Source: Capsulimonas corticalis | GTDB taxonomy: Bacteria; Armatimonadota; Armatimonadia; Armatimonadales; Capsulimonadaceae | DNA length: 64,000 nucleotides | Direction: 5' to 3' | Assembly: GCF_003574315.2 (NCBI RefSeq) | Contig: NZ_AP025739.1 | Span: 5,518,001-5,582,000, forward strand | Notes under the pieces: model-generated | Databases searched by the model: none | What the model saw: only the letters and a program-made list of their open reading frames with translations | What the model was told of the DNA's origin: nothing | Shown: piece after piece, positions 18,887 through 27,185 of the stretch | Layout: the number at the start of each line of letters is the position of its first letter | Numbering within the stretch: the stretch's first letter is position 1 | Made by a program: the position numbers and the translations under genes

Positions 18887-19681
18887 GTACAATTCCCAAC
18901 CGATGTCACACTCGGCGAAAAGCACGAAGTCGATATCTTGATGCAGGCGAAGTTTCGTGGCAAGGCGCAGAGTGATTTTCCAAAGCGGATGTTCCGCTAC
19001 TTCGCGCGTCTCACCGAAAAGTACGACATCCCGATCTACCCGGTCGTCATCTTTTCCTACGATGCCCCGCAGCGCCCGGAACCTGATCGATACACAGTAG
19101 CTTTTCCCAACAAGACTGTGCTAAGATTCGAATACGATGTGATCCAACTCAACCGACTGCCATGGCGACGGTTTGTGAACCAGGAAAACCCGGTCGCCAG
19201 CGCTCTCATGGCGAAGATGAAGATGAGCGCGCCGGACCGCCCCAAGGTCAAAGCGCAGTGCTTGCGGCTGCTGGCGAGTCTGAAGCTTGATCCCGCCAAG
19301 TCGACTCTCATCGGTGGATTTATTGACAGCTACCTGGAGTTGACGGCCCAGGAGATGAAGCAATATGAGCGAGAGCTGGAACAGTTCGCTCCTGCGGAAA
19401 GGAAGGCGACAATGGAATTAATGACGACTTGGGGACGAATTGGCAAAGCAGAAGGCAGAATCGAAGGCAAGATCGAAGGGAAAAAAGAAGGGAAAGAAGA
19501 GCTGGTGGTTCGGATACTTCGGCGTCGCTTTGGCTCCATCTCCGCCGAGGCGATTCAACAGCTTGGTCTCCTCGCGCCAGAACAGCTTGGCGATTTAGGA
19601 GAATCTCTACTCGACTTTACCAGCATCACAGATTTGGATGAATGGCTTAAGCAAACCACGATCGCCGACCGCTTAAATTGA
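18887..19681 (+). pseudogene. Decayed Rpn/PD-(D/E)XK transposase-nuclease remnant (DUF4351 tail)
   Basis: The frame opens right after the xerC stop without a proper start; its first in-frame ATG is at 18941. Readable sequence begins in the middle of the nuclease domain (TDVTLGEKHEVDILMQAKFRG), then jumps to SDFPKRMFRYFARL. In intact relatives about 15 residues containing the I-H-V-E-x-Q active-site strand lie between these blocks, so both the N-terminus and the catalytic motif are missing. The rest is well kept: NPVASALMAKM, the EGRIEGKIEGKKEGKEE spacer and a C-terminal DUF4351 helical bundle. Rpn-type genes are recombination-promoting mobile nucleases; this copy cannot be catalytic. It might still be translated from 18941 (246 residues). 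Confidence 0.7.
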
Positions 19682-19693
19682 GCGACCGGCAAT

Positions 19694-20266
19694 TTACGTT
19701 GCGCCCCTATTTTTCTTCAGCCATTCGTCTTTGAGGATGGCGTATAGATACTCGTCTGTCCACTCGCCTTTGAACCAGTAGCTTTGAAGGTGGTAGCCTT
19801 CCCGGCGCATCCCCAGCCGCTCCATCAGCGCCGCTGAGGCGATATTGCGGCAGTCCGCGCGCCCCACGATGCGATGCATATCGAGTTCTTGGAAGGCGTA
19901 ACCGACCACGGCGGCGATGGCTTCGGTCGCGAAGCCTTGTTTTTGGTAAGGGCGGGCCAGCGTGAAGCCGATTTCCGCCTGGCGCGGCTCGCGGCTGTCG
20001 ACTTCCAGATAACAATCGCCGATCAGCGCCGACGTGTCCGTCATCTCGATCGCCAGCTGCAATCCCTTGCCGGGCTCACCGCAGGGGAGCGTCTTCATTT
20101 CCTCGATGAACTGGCGGGCTTCTTCCTCACTGCAGCAGTTCCAGCTTTGAAAGCGCGCCACTTCGGCGTCATTGCGATATGCGAGAAACGCGCTGACATC
20201 CGCATCGTCAAAACGACGGATCTTCAGGCGTGGGGATGTCAGGCCGGGAAAGGTGTCCAGTGTCAT
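19694..20266 (-). CDS. GNAT family N-acetyltransferase (RimJ/RimL type)
   Basis: 190 residues. Shows the GNAT layout: LTSPRLKIRRFDDADVSAFL at the start, GDCYLEV, EIGFTLARPYQKQGFATEA (acetyl-CoA pyrophosphate-binding loop) and ENIASAALMERLGM-like NIASAALMERLGMRREG near the end. It acetylates a primary amine from acetyl-CoA, possibly a ribosomal protein N-terminus or small molecule. Convergent with the nuclease remnant, 12 bases apart; its own upstream neighbour is the DUF512 gene, 25 bases away. Confidence 0.88.
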   Translation of the reverse strand: MTLDTFPGLTSPRLKIRRFDDADVSAFLAYRNDAEVARFQSWNCCSEEEARQFIEEMKTLPCGEPGKGLQLAIEMTDTSALIGDCYLEVDSREPRQAEIGFTLARPYQKQGFATEAIAAVVGYAFQELDMHRIVGRADCRNIASAALMERLGMRREGYHLQSYWFKGEWTDEYLYAILKDEWLKKNRGAT

Positions 20267-20291
20267 AGCGTGTCCGTGGAAGAGCGTGAGG

Positions 20292-21713
20292 TCAGTTTAA
20301 GATCGCCTTGGCGGCGGCGGACGGCGTGCGGTCGACGACGCTGATCCTTCGGCCAATGCGCTCTTCGAACTCAGGGATTGTCATGTCATCCAGGAAGACG
20401 TCACGGTCGGGGTCGCGCAGCATAATTGCGGGAATGATGATGCGCTCGCCGAGCTCGTCTCCCATCGCGTTCAAGGCTTCCGTAATGTCGCGGCCCGTCA
20501 GGAGTCCGGCGACGTTGATGCTGCCCTCGAAAAAGGTATTGTGTACGGCGCAGACATTGACTTTGACATTCTCGACGGTGTTAAGCGAATCGGCAAGGCC
20601 GTTCAGGAGCGGCTCGGCCAGCTTGCCCGTGACCATCGTGGCGCTGCGCGGCGTCTTGACGCTCGCAGGCAGCTTCTTCGCGACTTTGCGCGCGTCGTCC
20701 ATAAAGAGTCGCACAAGCCCCACCCCATCTTCGAGCTGCGGGAAGCCTTCGTATTGACGCGCGACGGGAATATCCACGCCCGCGTTAAGATAAAACTCAT
20801 CGCTTAAAAACGCGAAGTTCGTGCCGAGTTCCTTGCGATAACGCGCGCGCCACTCTTCGGCCTCGGCGAGCAGCGATTTGCAGAATTCCGGGCTGCATGT
20901 CGTGAGCGCCGCCAGACGGTCGCGGAACTGAGTCAGACCGACGGGGACGATGGCGACGCTTAGCACGCCGCCGTAAGTTCCCCGCGCCTCGGGATGCAGT
21001 TGGGAAAGCTCGCGCACGGTCTGCGCGAGCTGTTCGCCGTCGTTGTAGCCCGGGCAAAGCACGACCTGGCCGTGGATTTGGATCTTTGCGTCGGCGAGCA
21101 TCTGAAGGCGCGGCAGGATCGGCTCAGGGCCTTTGCGGCCCAGCATGCGGCCGCGCACCTCGGGATCGGTCGCGTGGACGGACACAAAGAGCGGTGAAAG
21201 CTTCTGATCGATGACGCGCTGAAACTCAGACTCGCCCATATTGGTGAGCGTCAGATAGTTGCCGTGCAGGAACGAGAGACGGTAATCGTCGTCTTTGATA
21301 TAGAGCGACGAGCGAAGGCCCTTCGGCTGCTGATAGAGAAAGCAGAAGACGCACTTGTTCTTGCAGATATGAACGCGGTCAAAGAGATCGTCGCCAAACT
21401 CGATCCCCAAATCTTCATCATAACCCTTGCTGATGACAAAGTGCATTGGGCCGACATCGGGTCGCTCGACATCGAGCGTGATTTGTTCCCCGGCGGTCAT
21501 AAACGCGAAGTCAACGATGTCCAGCACGGGGTTTCCGTTGACGTTGATCAGCACATCGCCGATTTTGACTCCCGCTTCCTCGGCGGCGCTGCCGGCGTCG
21601 AGAGTCAGAACGGTGGCGCGCTCGGCGCGCGGGCGCCGGATTACGCTATTTTCATCCGCCATCGGTAACGACAGCGTTTTATTGCGAACAAAGGTCTCAG
21701 AATTCATTGCCAT
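20292..21713 (-). CDS. DUF512 protein: PDZ plus radical-SAM-like Fe-S domain
   Basis: 473 residues. An N-terminal PDZ-like segment (GSAAEEAGVKIGDVLINVNG) is followed by a radical-SAM-like core with CKNKCVFCF (CxxxCxxC at about residue 117) and SLYIKDDDYRLSFLHGNYL, then the DUF512 domain. The family is widespread in Gram-positive and cyanobacterial-type lineages, often beside the GTPase Der, and its function is unknown; Der is not adjacent here. A perfect TATAAT lies eight bases before the first ATG, so the message may be leaderless. If the Met two codons later were used, the difference would be trivial. Confidence 0.88.
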   Translation of the reverse strand: MAMNSETFVRNKTLSLPMADENSVIRRPRAERATVLTLDAGSAAEEAGVKIGDVLINVNGNPVLDIVDFAFMTAGEQITLDVERPDVGPMHFVISKGYDEDLGIEFGDDLFDRVHICKNKCVFCFLYQQPKGLRSSLYIKDDDYRLSFLHGNYLTLTNMGESEFQRVIDQKLSPLFVSVHATDPEVRGRMLGRKGPEPILPRLQMLADAKIQIHGQVVLCPGYNDGEQLAQTVRELSQLHPEARGTYGGVLSVAIVPVGLTQFRDRLAALTTCSPEFCKSLLAEAEEWRARYRKELGTNFAFLSDEFYLNAGVDIPVARQYEGFPQLEDGVGLVRLFMDDARKVAKKLPASVKTPRSATMVTGKLAEPLLNGLADSLNTVENVKVNVCAVHNTFFEGSINVAGLLTGRDITEALNAMGDELGERIIIPAIMLRDPDRDVFLDDMTIPEFEERIGRRISVVDRTPSAAAKAILN

Positions 21714-21721
21714 AACGCCTT

Positions 21722-21727
21722 ATTATA
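21722..21727 (-). promoter_or_regulatory. TATAAT box of the DUF512 gene
   Basis: Perfect -10 hexamer on the minus strand whose end lies eight bases before the ATG at 21713; predicted transcription start falls one or two bases before the start codon. Confidence 0.55.
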
Positions 21728-21887
21728 CCGCAATGGGCTCTGGAACATCGGTTTGGGTACACTAAGATTGCAGACGACGGATTTATTTGCTACAATACTT
21801 TGTTGAAAGCGCAATATTTATTTGCAGGATGCGCAACTTTTTGCGCGACGCCGTGTCTCACTCGACAGGGGAAAGAGTTACCGCAGG

Positions 21888-22550
21888 ATGCAGCCCGCCG
21901 CTAGTTCCCGTATGAGCCTCTCGATTATCTCGGCTCCCCGGCTCGATCCGGACGTCGCCCTGGTGCGTCAGTTCCGAGCCACGGGCAATCCGGCTGTTTT
22001 CGAGACGCTGTTTAAAAAATACCAGGCTCCCGTTTTTCATCTCGTATATCGCATGGTGAATGGCGAGGAAGCCTATGACCTGACGCAAGAGGTGTTTTAC
22101 AAAGCCCTGCGCGCCCTCCCGGCGTTCAAGGGCAATTGTAAATTCAGCACCTGGCTCTTTACGATCGCCAAGAATACCTGTCTCAACCACATCCGCGAAA
22201 ATAAACGGCGCGATGAGGTGGAAGACTTTTCACTGAATGAAGAAACGCCGCAGGGCGAATCAGGCCGCGACGTTCCCGACGAGGACGCCGACGTCAGCCG
22301 TATCGTGGAAATCCGCGAATTGCAGCGCGTCGTGGACAAAGTCCTGTCGCAGCTCACGCCTGAGCAGCGCCTGCTGCTGACGCTGCGCGATTTCCAGCAG
22401 CTCTCCTATGAGGAGATCGTGGAGATCACGGAGCTTTCGCTGGTGAACGTCAAGTCCAAGCTCCACCGAGCGCGGCTGGCGTTCAAACAGAAATTTCAGC
22501 CATATTTGGGTCTGATCAGTCCGGACCTCGGGACGAATTCGGACCGTTAA
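21888..22550 (+). CDS. ECF-type RNA polymerase sigma factor
   Basis: 220 residues from 21888, with GGGGAAAGAG about ten bases upstream; ATGs at 21822 and 21912 are alternatives. Region 2 is clear (LFKKYQAPVFHLVYRMV, AYDLTQEVFYKAL, STWLFTIAKNTCLNHIR), an acidic linker follows, and region 4 is LSYEEIVEITELSLVNVKSKLHRAR. It directs RNA polymerase to an unknown regulon. The next gene, 53 bases on, has the character of its anti-sigma factor. Confidence 0.93.
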   Translation: MQPAASSRMSLSIISAPRLDPDVALVRQFRATGNPAVFETLFKKYQAPVFHLVYRMVNGEEAYDLTQEVFYKALRALPAFKGNCKFSTWLFTIAKNTCLNHIRENKRRDEVEDFSLNEETPQGESGRDVPDEDADVSRIVEIRELQRVVDKVLSQLTPEQRLLLTLRDFQQLSYEEIVEITELSLVNVKSKLHRARLAFKQKFQPYLGLISPDLGTNSDR

Positions 22551-22603
22551 GCAATGCTTCGGGCGCATGGGGAATTTTATGTATTGATGGGAGATGTTGT
22601 ACT

Positions 22604-23011
22604 GTGACCGAGCAAGAAGCACGCGAACAGTTTTCCGCGTATTTAGAAAATGAACTGGACCCGGAAGCGGCGGAGCGATTTCAGCGCTTTTTGGCGTCAA
22701 ATCCCGGCTGCGCCGCCGAGTTGATCGACTTCGAGCATACGCTCTCGCTGATGCACCGGCTGCCCGCCCACGAACCCGCCCTGGACCTCTGGACGGAGTT
22801 CGCGCCCCGCATGGCCGGAGTGCGCGCCGAGATGAAGATGGGCGCGCGGCAGCGCTGGCGCTTCCGCTGGTTCAACTTCCTTTCGTCGCTCTCCGCGGGA
22901 CTGATCCTCTATACACATGCCCTGGCGGAACGGACACATGTTCGCCTGGAGCGATATCTGCTTCAGGACCCGTTCCACCTCTACGAAGGACGCGGTGGCG
23001 ATGGCAGATAA
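22604..23011 (+). CDS. Putative anti-sigma factor (zinc-finger-like N-terminus, one TM segment)
   Basis: 135 residues from a GTG start. The N-terminal helices (REQFSAYLENELDPEAAERF, LASNPGCAAELIDFE) match the anti-sigma zf-HC2 layout, but the His-x3-Cys-x2-Cys zinc ligands are not complete: only one Cys (residue 31) is present. A hydrophobic segment WFNFLSSLSAGLILYTHAL near residue 95 could anchor it in the membrane. Position after an ECF sigma gene supports the call. It overlaps the NfeD gene start by 11 bases. Confidence 0.7.
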   Translation: MTEQEAREQFSAYLENELDPEAAERFQRFLASNPGCAAELIDFEHTLSLMHRLPAHEPALDLWTEFAPRMAGVRAEMKMGARQRWRFRWFNFLSSLSAGLILYTHALAERTHVRLERYLLQDPFHLYEGRGGDGR

Positions 23012-24332
23012 TCGTCCGTTCGCACGCTTGCTTCGTCTCGCGCTCGCCCTTGTCCTGTTGATGTTATCTGCGTTCGCCGGCCTTACGCCGGCGAACGCGG
23101 ATGCGCCGCGCGTACGCGTGGTCGAAATCCACGGCGCCGTCAACGCCGCGGTCGCCACATTTGTCGGCGAACAGCTGGACGCCGCCTGGAAAGACGGCGT
23201 CTCGGGTGTGATCTTCGACCTGGACACACAGTCCGGCGACGACGCCGCCGCGAACGCCATCAAATCCTCGATCATTTCCCATACGGCGTCTCTGCCGATC
23301 GCCGTCTATATCCACGACCATGCGCTCGGCGCGGGCGCGATTATTCCGCTGGCCGCCAAAACCGTCGTGATGACGCCGACCGCCATCATCGGCGGCGCTT
23401 CGGGCAGCGGCGCCAAGGCGGATTTCAAGGCGTCCGCCTCCGCGCTCGGACGCAATCCGGCCATCGCCGCCGCGTTTGTGTCCGCCGATGCGCCCCTTCC
23501 CACGCTGGGCGTCGCCAACAGCGGTGAGACGCTCACCATGACCGCGCAGCAGGCGCAGACGTCGGGGTTCGCCTCCGCCATCGCCACGGACGATTCCGGT
23601 GTCCTCGCGGCGATGGGCTTGCCGTCCGCCAGCATCGAGACGGCGCACTTCAGCGCCTGGATCGGCTTCGCGCGCTGGATTGTCCTGCCGTGGGTCACCA
23701 TCTTACTGCTCGCCGTGGGCATCGCGCTGATCATCGTCGAGCTTTTGACTCTGCATACCTGGGGCATCGCCGGCATCGTCGGCGGCTTGATCCTGGCGCT
23801 GATCTTCGCCGCGCATATCGCCGTGGGGCATGCGTCCTACGTCGGCATTCTCCTGGTCCTCGGCGGCGTTCTCTTTCTTCTTTTTGAAACCCATATCTTC
23901 CCAGGACACGGCGTCTCGGCGATCATCGGCCTGGGCCTCATCGGCACAGGCATGTACTTCGCGCTCGGCGGCGCGCAGAACGGCGCGCTCTACGCGATCA
24001 GCGGCTCGCTCCTCACAACGGTCGGTATCCTGGTGGCCTTCTTTATCTACCTTCCCCGCAGCCGGGTCTGGAATAAGATCGGGCAGCCAATGATGCAGAC
24101 GGCCACGGAAGGCTATGTCGCCAGCGAGGACTACACGGGGTATCTGGGGGCCGTCGGCGAAGTCACCAGCGACCTGCGTCCCTCGGGCATCGCCGAGTTT
24201 CAGGGGATCCGAATGCAGGTGGTCAGCGAAGGCGCCTTCATCCCCGCCGGCACGCCTGTGGAAGTCGTGGTGGTCCAGGGTGGACGCATCGTGGTGGCTC
24301 CGACAGCGTCGTCTGGGTACACTGCGGTATGA
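23001..24332 (+). CDS. Long NfeD protein with ClpP-class domain (active-site Ser replaced)
   Basis: 443 residues, start at 23001 overlapping the anti-sigma gene. Signal peptide (1-34), a ClpP-class serine protease-like domain (about 35-210), three to five membrane segments (about 215-350) and a C-terminal NfeD OB-fold (LGAVGEVTSDLRPSGIAEF...). Long NfeD proteins work with stomatin/SPFH proteins in membrane quality control; their catalytic Ser lies in an A-S-A-G-A motif. Here that stretch is HALGAGAIIPLAAK, with Gly110 at the Ser position, so peptidase activity is doubtful. No stomatin gene is in the window. The stop overlaps the next ATG. Confidence 0.85.
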   Translation: MADNRPFARLLRLALALVLLMLSAFAGLTPANADAPRVRVVEIHGAVNAAVATFVGEQLDAAWKDGVSGVIFDLDTQSGDDAAANAIKSSIISHTASLPIAVYIHDHALGAGAIIPLAAKTVVMTPTAIIGGASGSGAKADFKASASALGRNPAIAAAFVSADAPLPTLGVANSGETLTMTAQQAQTSGFASAIATDDSGVLAAMGLPSASIETAHFSAWIGFARWIVLPWVTILLLAVGIALIIVELLTLHTWGIAGIVGGLILALIFAAHIAVGHASYVGILLVLGGVLFLLFETHIFPGHGVSAIIGLGLIGTGMYFALGGAQNGALYAISGSLLTTVGILVAFFIYLPRSRVWNKIGQPMMQTATEGYVASEDYTGYLGAVGEVTSDLRPSGIAEFQGIRMQVVSEGAFIPAGTPVEVVVVQGGRIVVAPTASSGYTAV

Positions 24333-25186
24333 CCGATGTTCCGAAGCCAAAACCGCCGCGTCCAAAGAAGCCCGCCGCGCCGCGAAAGCCGCGAAAGCCC
24401 GAGTTCTCCCCCACCCGCATCAAGACGTTTCTGAGCTGCCCGATGATGTACCGGCTGGAGTATGTCGATAAGGTGGGACGCTTCTACCATCGCTCGCGCG
24501 CCGGCTTCTCGTTTGGGACATCCCTGCACTCCACCCTGCAAAACTTCCACGAAGCCGGCGGCGCGGCCGCCGTCACTCCCGAGGAGCTCGTGACCCGCCT
24601 GGATCAAGATTGGATTCCCCAGGGCTACGCCAGCGCCGAGCAGGAGCAGGAACACCGCGTCGAGGCCGCGCAGATCCTGACGACCTATCACGCCCTCGCC
24701 GCCGAACGCGCGGACCTCACGCAAACCTTCCTCACGGAAAAGATGCTCAAATACGACATGGGCGAATTCGTGCTCACCGGCCGTATCGACCGCATCGACG
24801 AACACCTCTCCGACGGCGCCTTAGAAATTGTGGACTACAAATCCGGCCGGATGAGCGTCACCGAAGAAGACGTCAAAAGCGCCCTCGCCATGTCGATCTA
24901 CCAGCTCCTCGCCAAGCGCAACAATCCCGAACGACGTGTCTTGGCCACCATCCACGCCCTGCGCGGCGGCGTCACCGCCTCCACTTCTTATTCGGATGAA
25001 GAACTCAACGACCTCGAAGACGACCTGCGCGGCATCGGCCTCATGATCCTGGAAAAAGACTTCGAATCTGTCCGCCCAGAACCGCTCCCGGATGTCTGTC
25101 CCTGGTGTGATTTTTTGCCGGCGTGTACGCGATACTGGCGTTCGCAACGGCGCGATTATCTGAGTGAATTGGGGTTGGAAGAGTAG
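24329..25186 (+). CDS. RecB-like PD-(D/E)XK nuclease with Fe-S cysteines
   Basis: 285 residues, coupled to the NfeD gene by ATGA. After a Lys/Pro-rich N-terminal tail, it shows the PDDEXK_1 set: SPTRIKTFLSCPMMYRLEYV, GTSLHSTLQNF, GRIDRID, EIVDYKSGR (the D-x-K catalytic strand) and a Q-x-x-x-Y-type motif (SIYQLLA). Cys36 together with the C-terminal CPWCDFLPAC gives four Cys arranged like the [4Fe-4S] clasp of AddB and Cas4 nucleases. No helicase or cas gene is nearby, so it is probably a stand-alone repair or processing nuclease. Confidence 0.85.
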   Translation: MTDVPKPKPPRPKKPAAPRKPRKPEFSPTRIKTFLSCPMMYRLEYVDKVGRFYHRSRAGFSFGTSLHSTLQNFHEAGGAAAVTPEELVTRLDQDWIPQGYASAEQEQEHRVEAAQILTTYHALAAERADLTQTFLTEKMLKYDMGEFVLTGRIDRIDEHLSDGALEIVDYKSGRMSVTEEDVKSALAMSIYQLLAKRNNPERRVLATIHALRGGVTASTSYSDEELNDLEDDLRGIGLMILEKDFESVRPEPLPDVCPWCDFLPACTRYWRSQRRDYLSELGLEE

Positions 25187-25213
25187 GACGCCGTACGTCT
25201 ATGAGAAGATCCG

Positions 25214-25251
25214 GTTGCAGCGGTCGGCGCGGCCGCGCCGACCGCTGCAAC
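25214..25251. terminator. Perfect 38-nt palindrome between convergent genes
   Basis: The strand reads the same on both strands across all 38 bases with no spacer, core GGTCGGCGCGGCCGCGCCGACC. It lies between the convergent nuclease and reductase genes and most likely acts as a bidirectional terminator; neither side has a strong T-tract. Confidence 0.55.
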
Positions 25252-25257
25252 TAGTTG

Positions 25258-25920
25258 TTACGCCTCATTGCGTCCCTGGCGCCGGAGTACAACATGGGTG
25301 GCTTTCTCCGAGGCAACGAACTGAACGCATTCGTACCCCACGGCGCGCACGTCTATCCCCTCGAACAGTCGCTCTCCCTGGCCTAGCAGGATCGGCGATA
25401 TCGCGATGTGCAACTCATCGATAAGGCCCGCGCGAAGATATTGCTGGATCGTGTTAGCTCCGCCGCCAATGCGCACATCCCTTCCGTTGGCTGCGTCGCG
25501 CGCCCGGTCAAGCGCCTCGTGAATACCGCCCGTGACGAAGTAGAATGTCGTTCCGCCCTCCATCTGGATGGGCGGACGCGCGTGATGTGTCAAGATGAAA
25601 GCAGGAACGTGATATGGTGGGTTGTCCCCCCACCAGCCTTGCCAGTTCATATCGGGCCAGGCGCCGCGAATCGGTCCGAACATATTTCTTCCGAGGATCC
25701 AGGCGCCCATATTCTCGAAGCCCCGCGCCGCGAAATCGTCATCGATCCCCGTTGCGCCGCCGTCGCCGCCAAATAGGATTCGTTGGAATGTGCGTGTCGG
25801 GATTAACCACTGATGTAAATCTGTCCCCCCCACGCCAAGCGGATTGTTGATGTCCTGATTCGGACCAGCTCCGTATCCGTCAAGCGAGATGGTAAAGCCC
25901 TCAACTCGGACGCGTGTCAT
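25258..25920 (-). CDS. RibD C-terminal/DHFR-like reductase family protein
   Basis: 220 residues. Opens with TRVRVEGFTISLDGYGAGPN, contains GAWILGRNMFGPIRGAW, FILTHHARPPI, FYFVTGGIHEAL, VRIGGGANTIQQYL (NADPH-binding) and LIDELHIAISPILLGQGERLF. This is the dihydrofolate-reductase-fold family used by RibD, but stand-alone members (YwjB/YyaP type) have unproven substrates. Single gene with the palindromic terminator downstream. In the 221-base gap before the ABC genes I see a dyad CGAGACG-C-CGTCTCG (26071-26085) and a CTTGTC/GACAAG pair but no clear promoter. Confidence 0.88.
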   Translation of the reverse strand: MTRVRVEGFTISLDGYGAGPNQDINNPLGVGGTDLHQWLIPTRTFQRILFGGDGGATGIDDDFAARGFENMGAWILGRNMFGPIRGAWPDMNWQGWWGDNPPYHVPAFILTHHARPPIQMEGGTTFYFVTGGIHEALDRARDAANGRDVRIGGGANTIQQYLRAGLIDELHIAISPILLGQGERLFEGIDVRAVGYECVQFVASEKATHVVLRRQGRNEA

Positions 25921-26141
25921 TTTTATGCTTCCTTTCGATTGACGCCTAACACTTCAGTGCGCGATCACGGTTCTCATTCACCTTAAAGTCAATTTCCTCA
26001 GGCTTCAATTACTTGTCGTGTGACAAGACTACAAATCGACATTCCTTCACGAAAATACAGCAAATTTCTACGAGACGCCGTCTCGATTGAAGACAATAAT
26101 ATCGCAATCGTTATCCTTGCCGGCGTAGGCAGCGCAAAAAC

Positions 26142-27185
26142 CTACTCCGCCGCGCTTCGCCTCATCGCCTGAATCCGCTGGGACGCCAGCAACGCCAGCA
26201 GCGTCGCCCCTTGAATGACGAAAATCAGGACGCTGGAGACATGGGCGCTGCGCTCCATGCTGCCGGAGCCGGCGCTAAGGGCGCCGAAGAAGAGTGCGGA
26301 GAGGGCGATGGTCCAGGGGTTGAGGCGGCCGAGCAGCGCGACGGCGACGGCGGTGAATCCGTAGCCGGGAGCGTAGTTCTCGTACAGGGATCCGAGCTTG
26401 CCGGAGAGCTCGATCGCGCCCGCAAGGCCGCACAAAGCGCCGCTCCAAGCCATGGCGGAGACCTGCGTAAGCGCGACGTTCACGCCGGAGGCGCGCGCGG
26501 CGTCGGGGTTGTCGCCGACGACGCGCAGGGCGAAGCCGCCGGGCGTGGCGAAGAGGTAGATGGTGACGACGAGGATCGCCGCCAACGCGAGATACAGGCC
26601 GAAGTGCAGGGTGGTTTCGGACAGGATGACGGGTAATTGGGCGTTAGCGGGCAGCGCTTCCGAGGCCGGCTGAGCGTGCGTCGACTCCTGCATGGGGCCG
26701 TGCAGGAGATAGGACAGAAGCTGCGCGGCGACGAAGTTCAGCATAATCGTGCTGATGACCTCTGGGACGCCCCGCCAGGCGCGCAGAGCGCCCGCGACGG
26801 CGCCCCAGGCGGCCCCGGCGAACGCCCCCGCCACAAGTACGAGCGGGATCAGGACGGGGGCCGGGAGATTGTGCAGCTTGTACGCGCCGACGGCGGACGC
26901 GGCGATGGCCCCGACGAGAAACTGCCCTTCGCCTCCGATATTCCAGATCTTCGCGCGAAAGGCGATCGCGACTCCAAGGCCCGTCAGCAAAAGCGGCGTC
27001 GTTCGGTTCAGCGTATTGCCGATATCGTAACGGCTGCCGGCCGCTCCCTGGTAGAGCGCCGTCAGGACATCGCCCAGATGCGCGCCGGCAAGCGTGACGA
27101 CCAGGGCGGTCAATCCCGCGATGGACAGCAGAGTGGTCGACGCCGTGATGAGCCAGCGGCCGACGCCACGCCAAACGTTAGCCAT
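26142..27185 (-). CDS. ABC transporter permease, BMP/nucleoside type
   Basis: 347 residues with eight to ten membrane segments and the BPD_transp_2 signature: NRTTPLLLTGLGVAIAFRAK, IWNIGGEGQFLVGAI and GVNVALTQVSAMAWSGALCG. This corresponds to the first permease (YufP/NupB type) of nucleoside ABC importers with a BMP lipoprotein. Its start overlaps the end of the ATPase gene by eight bases. The usual second permease (YufQ type) does not follow; downstream comes a 221-base gap and an unrelated gene. Confidence 0.9.
   Translation of the reverse strand: MANVWRGVGRWLITASTTLLSIAGLTALVVTLAGAHLGDVLTALYQGAAGSRYDIGNTLNRTTPLLLTGLGVAIAFRAKIWNIGGEGQFLVGAIAASAVGAYKLHNLPAPVLIPLVLVAGAFAGAAWGAVAGALRAWRGVPEVISTIMLNFVAAQLLSYLLHGPMQESTHAQPASEALPANAQLPVILSETTLHFGLYLALAAILVVTIYLFATPGGFALRVVGDNPDAARASGVNVALTQVSAMAWSGALCGLAGAIELSGKLGSLYENYAPGYGFTAVAVALLGRLNPWTIALSALFFGALSAGSGSMERSAHVSSVLIFVIQGATLLALLASQRIQAMRRSAAE

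Noticed and set aside
26071-26085. CGAGACG-C-CGTCTCG dyad as terminator of the ABC transporter operon
   Set aside because: Short stem, no T-tract and about 57 bases from the stop; kept only as a note in the reductase entry.
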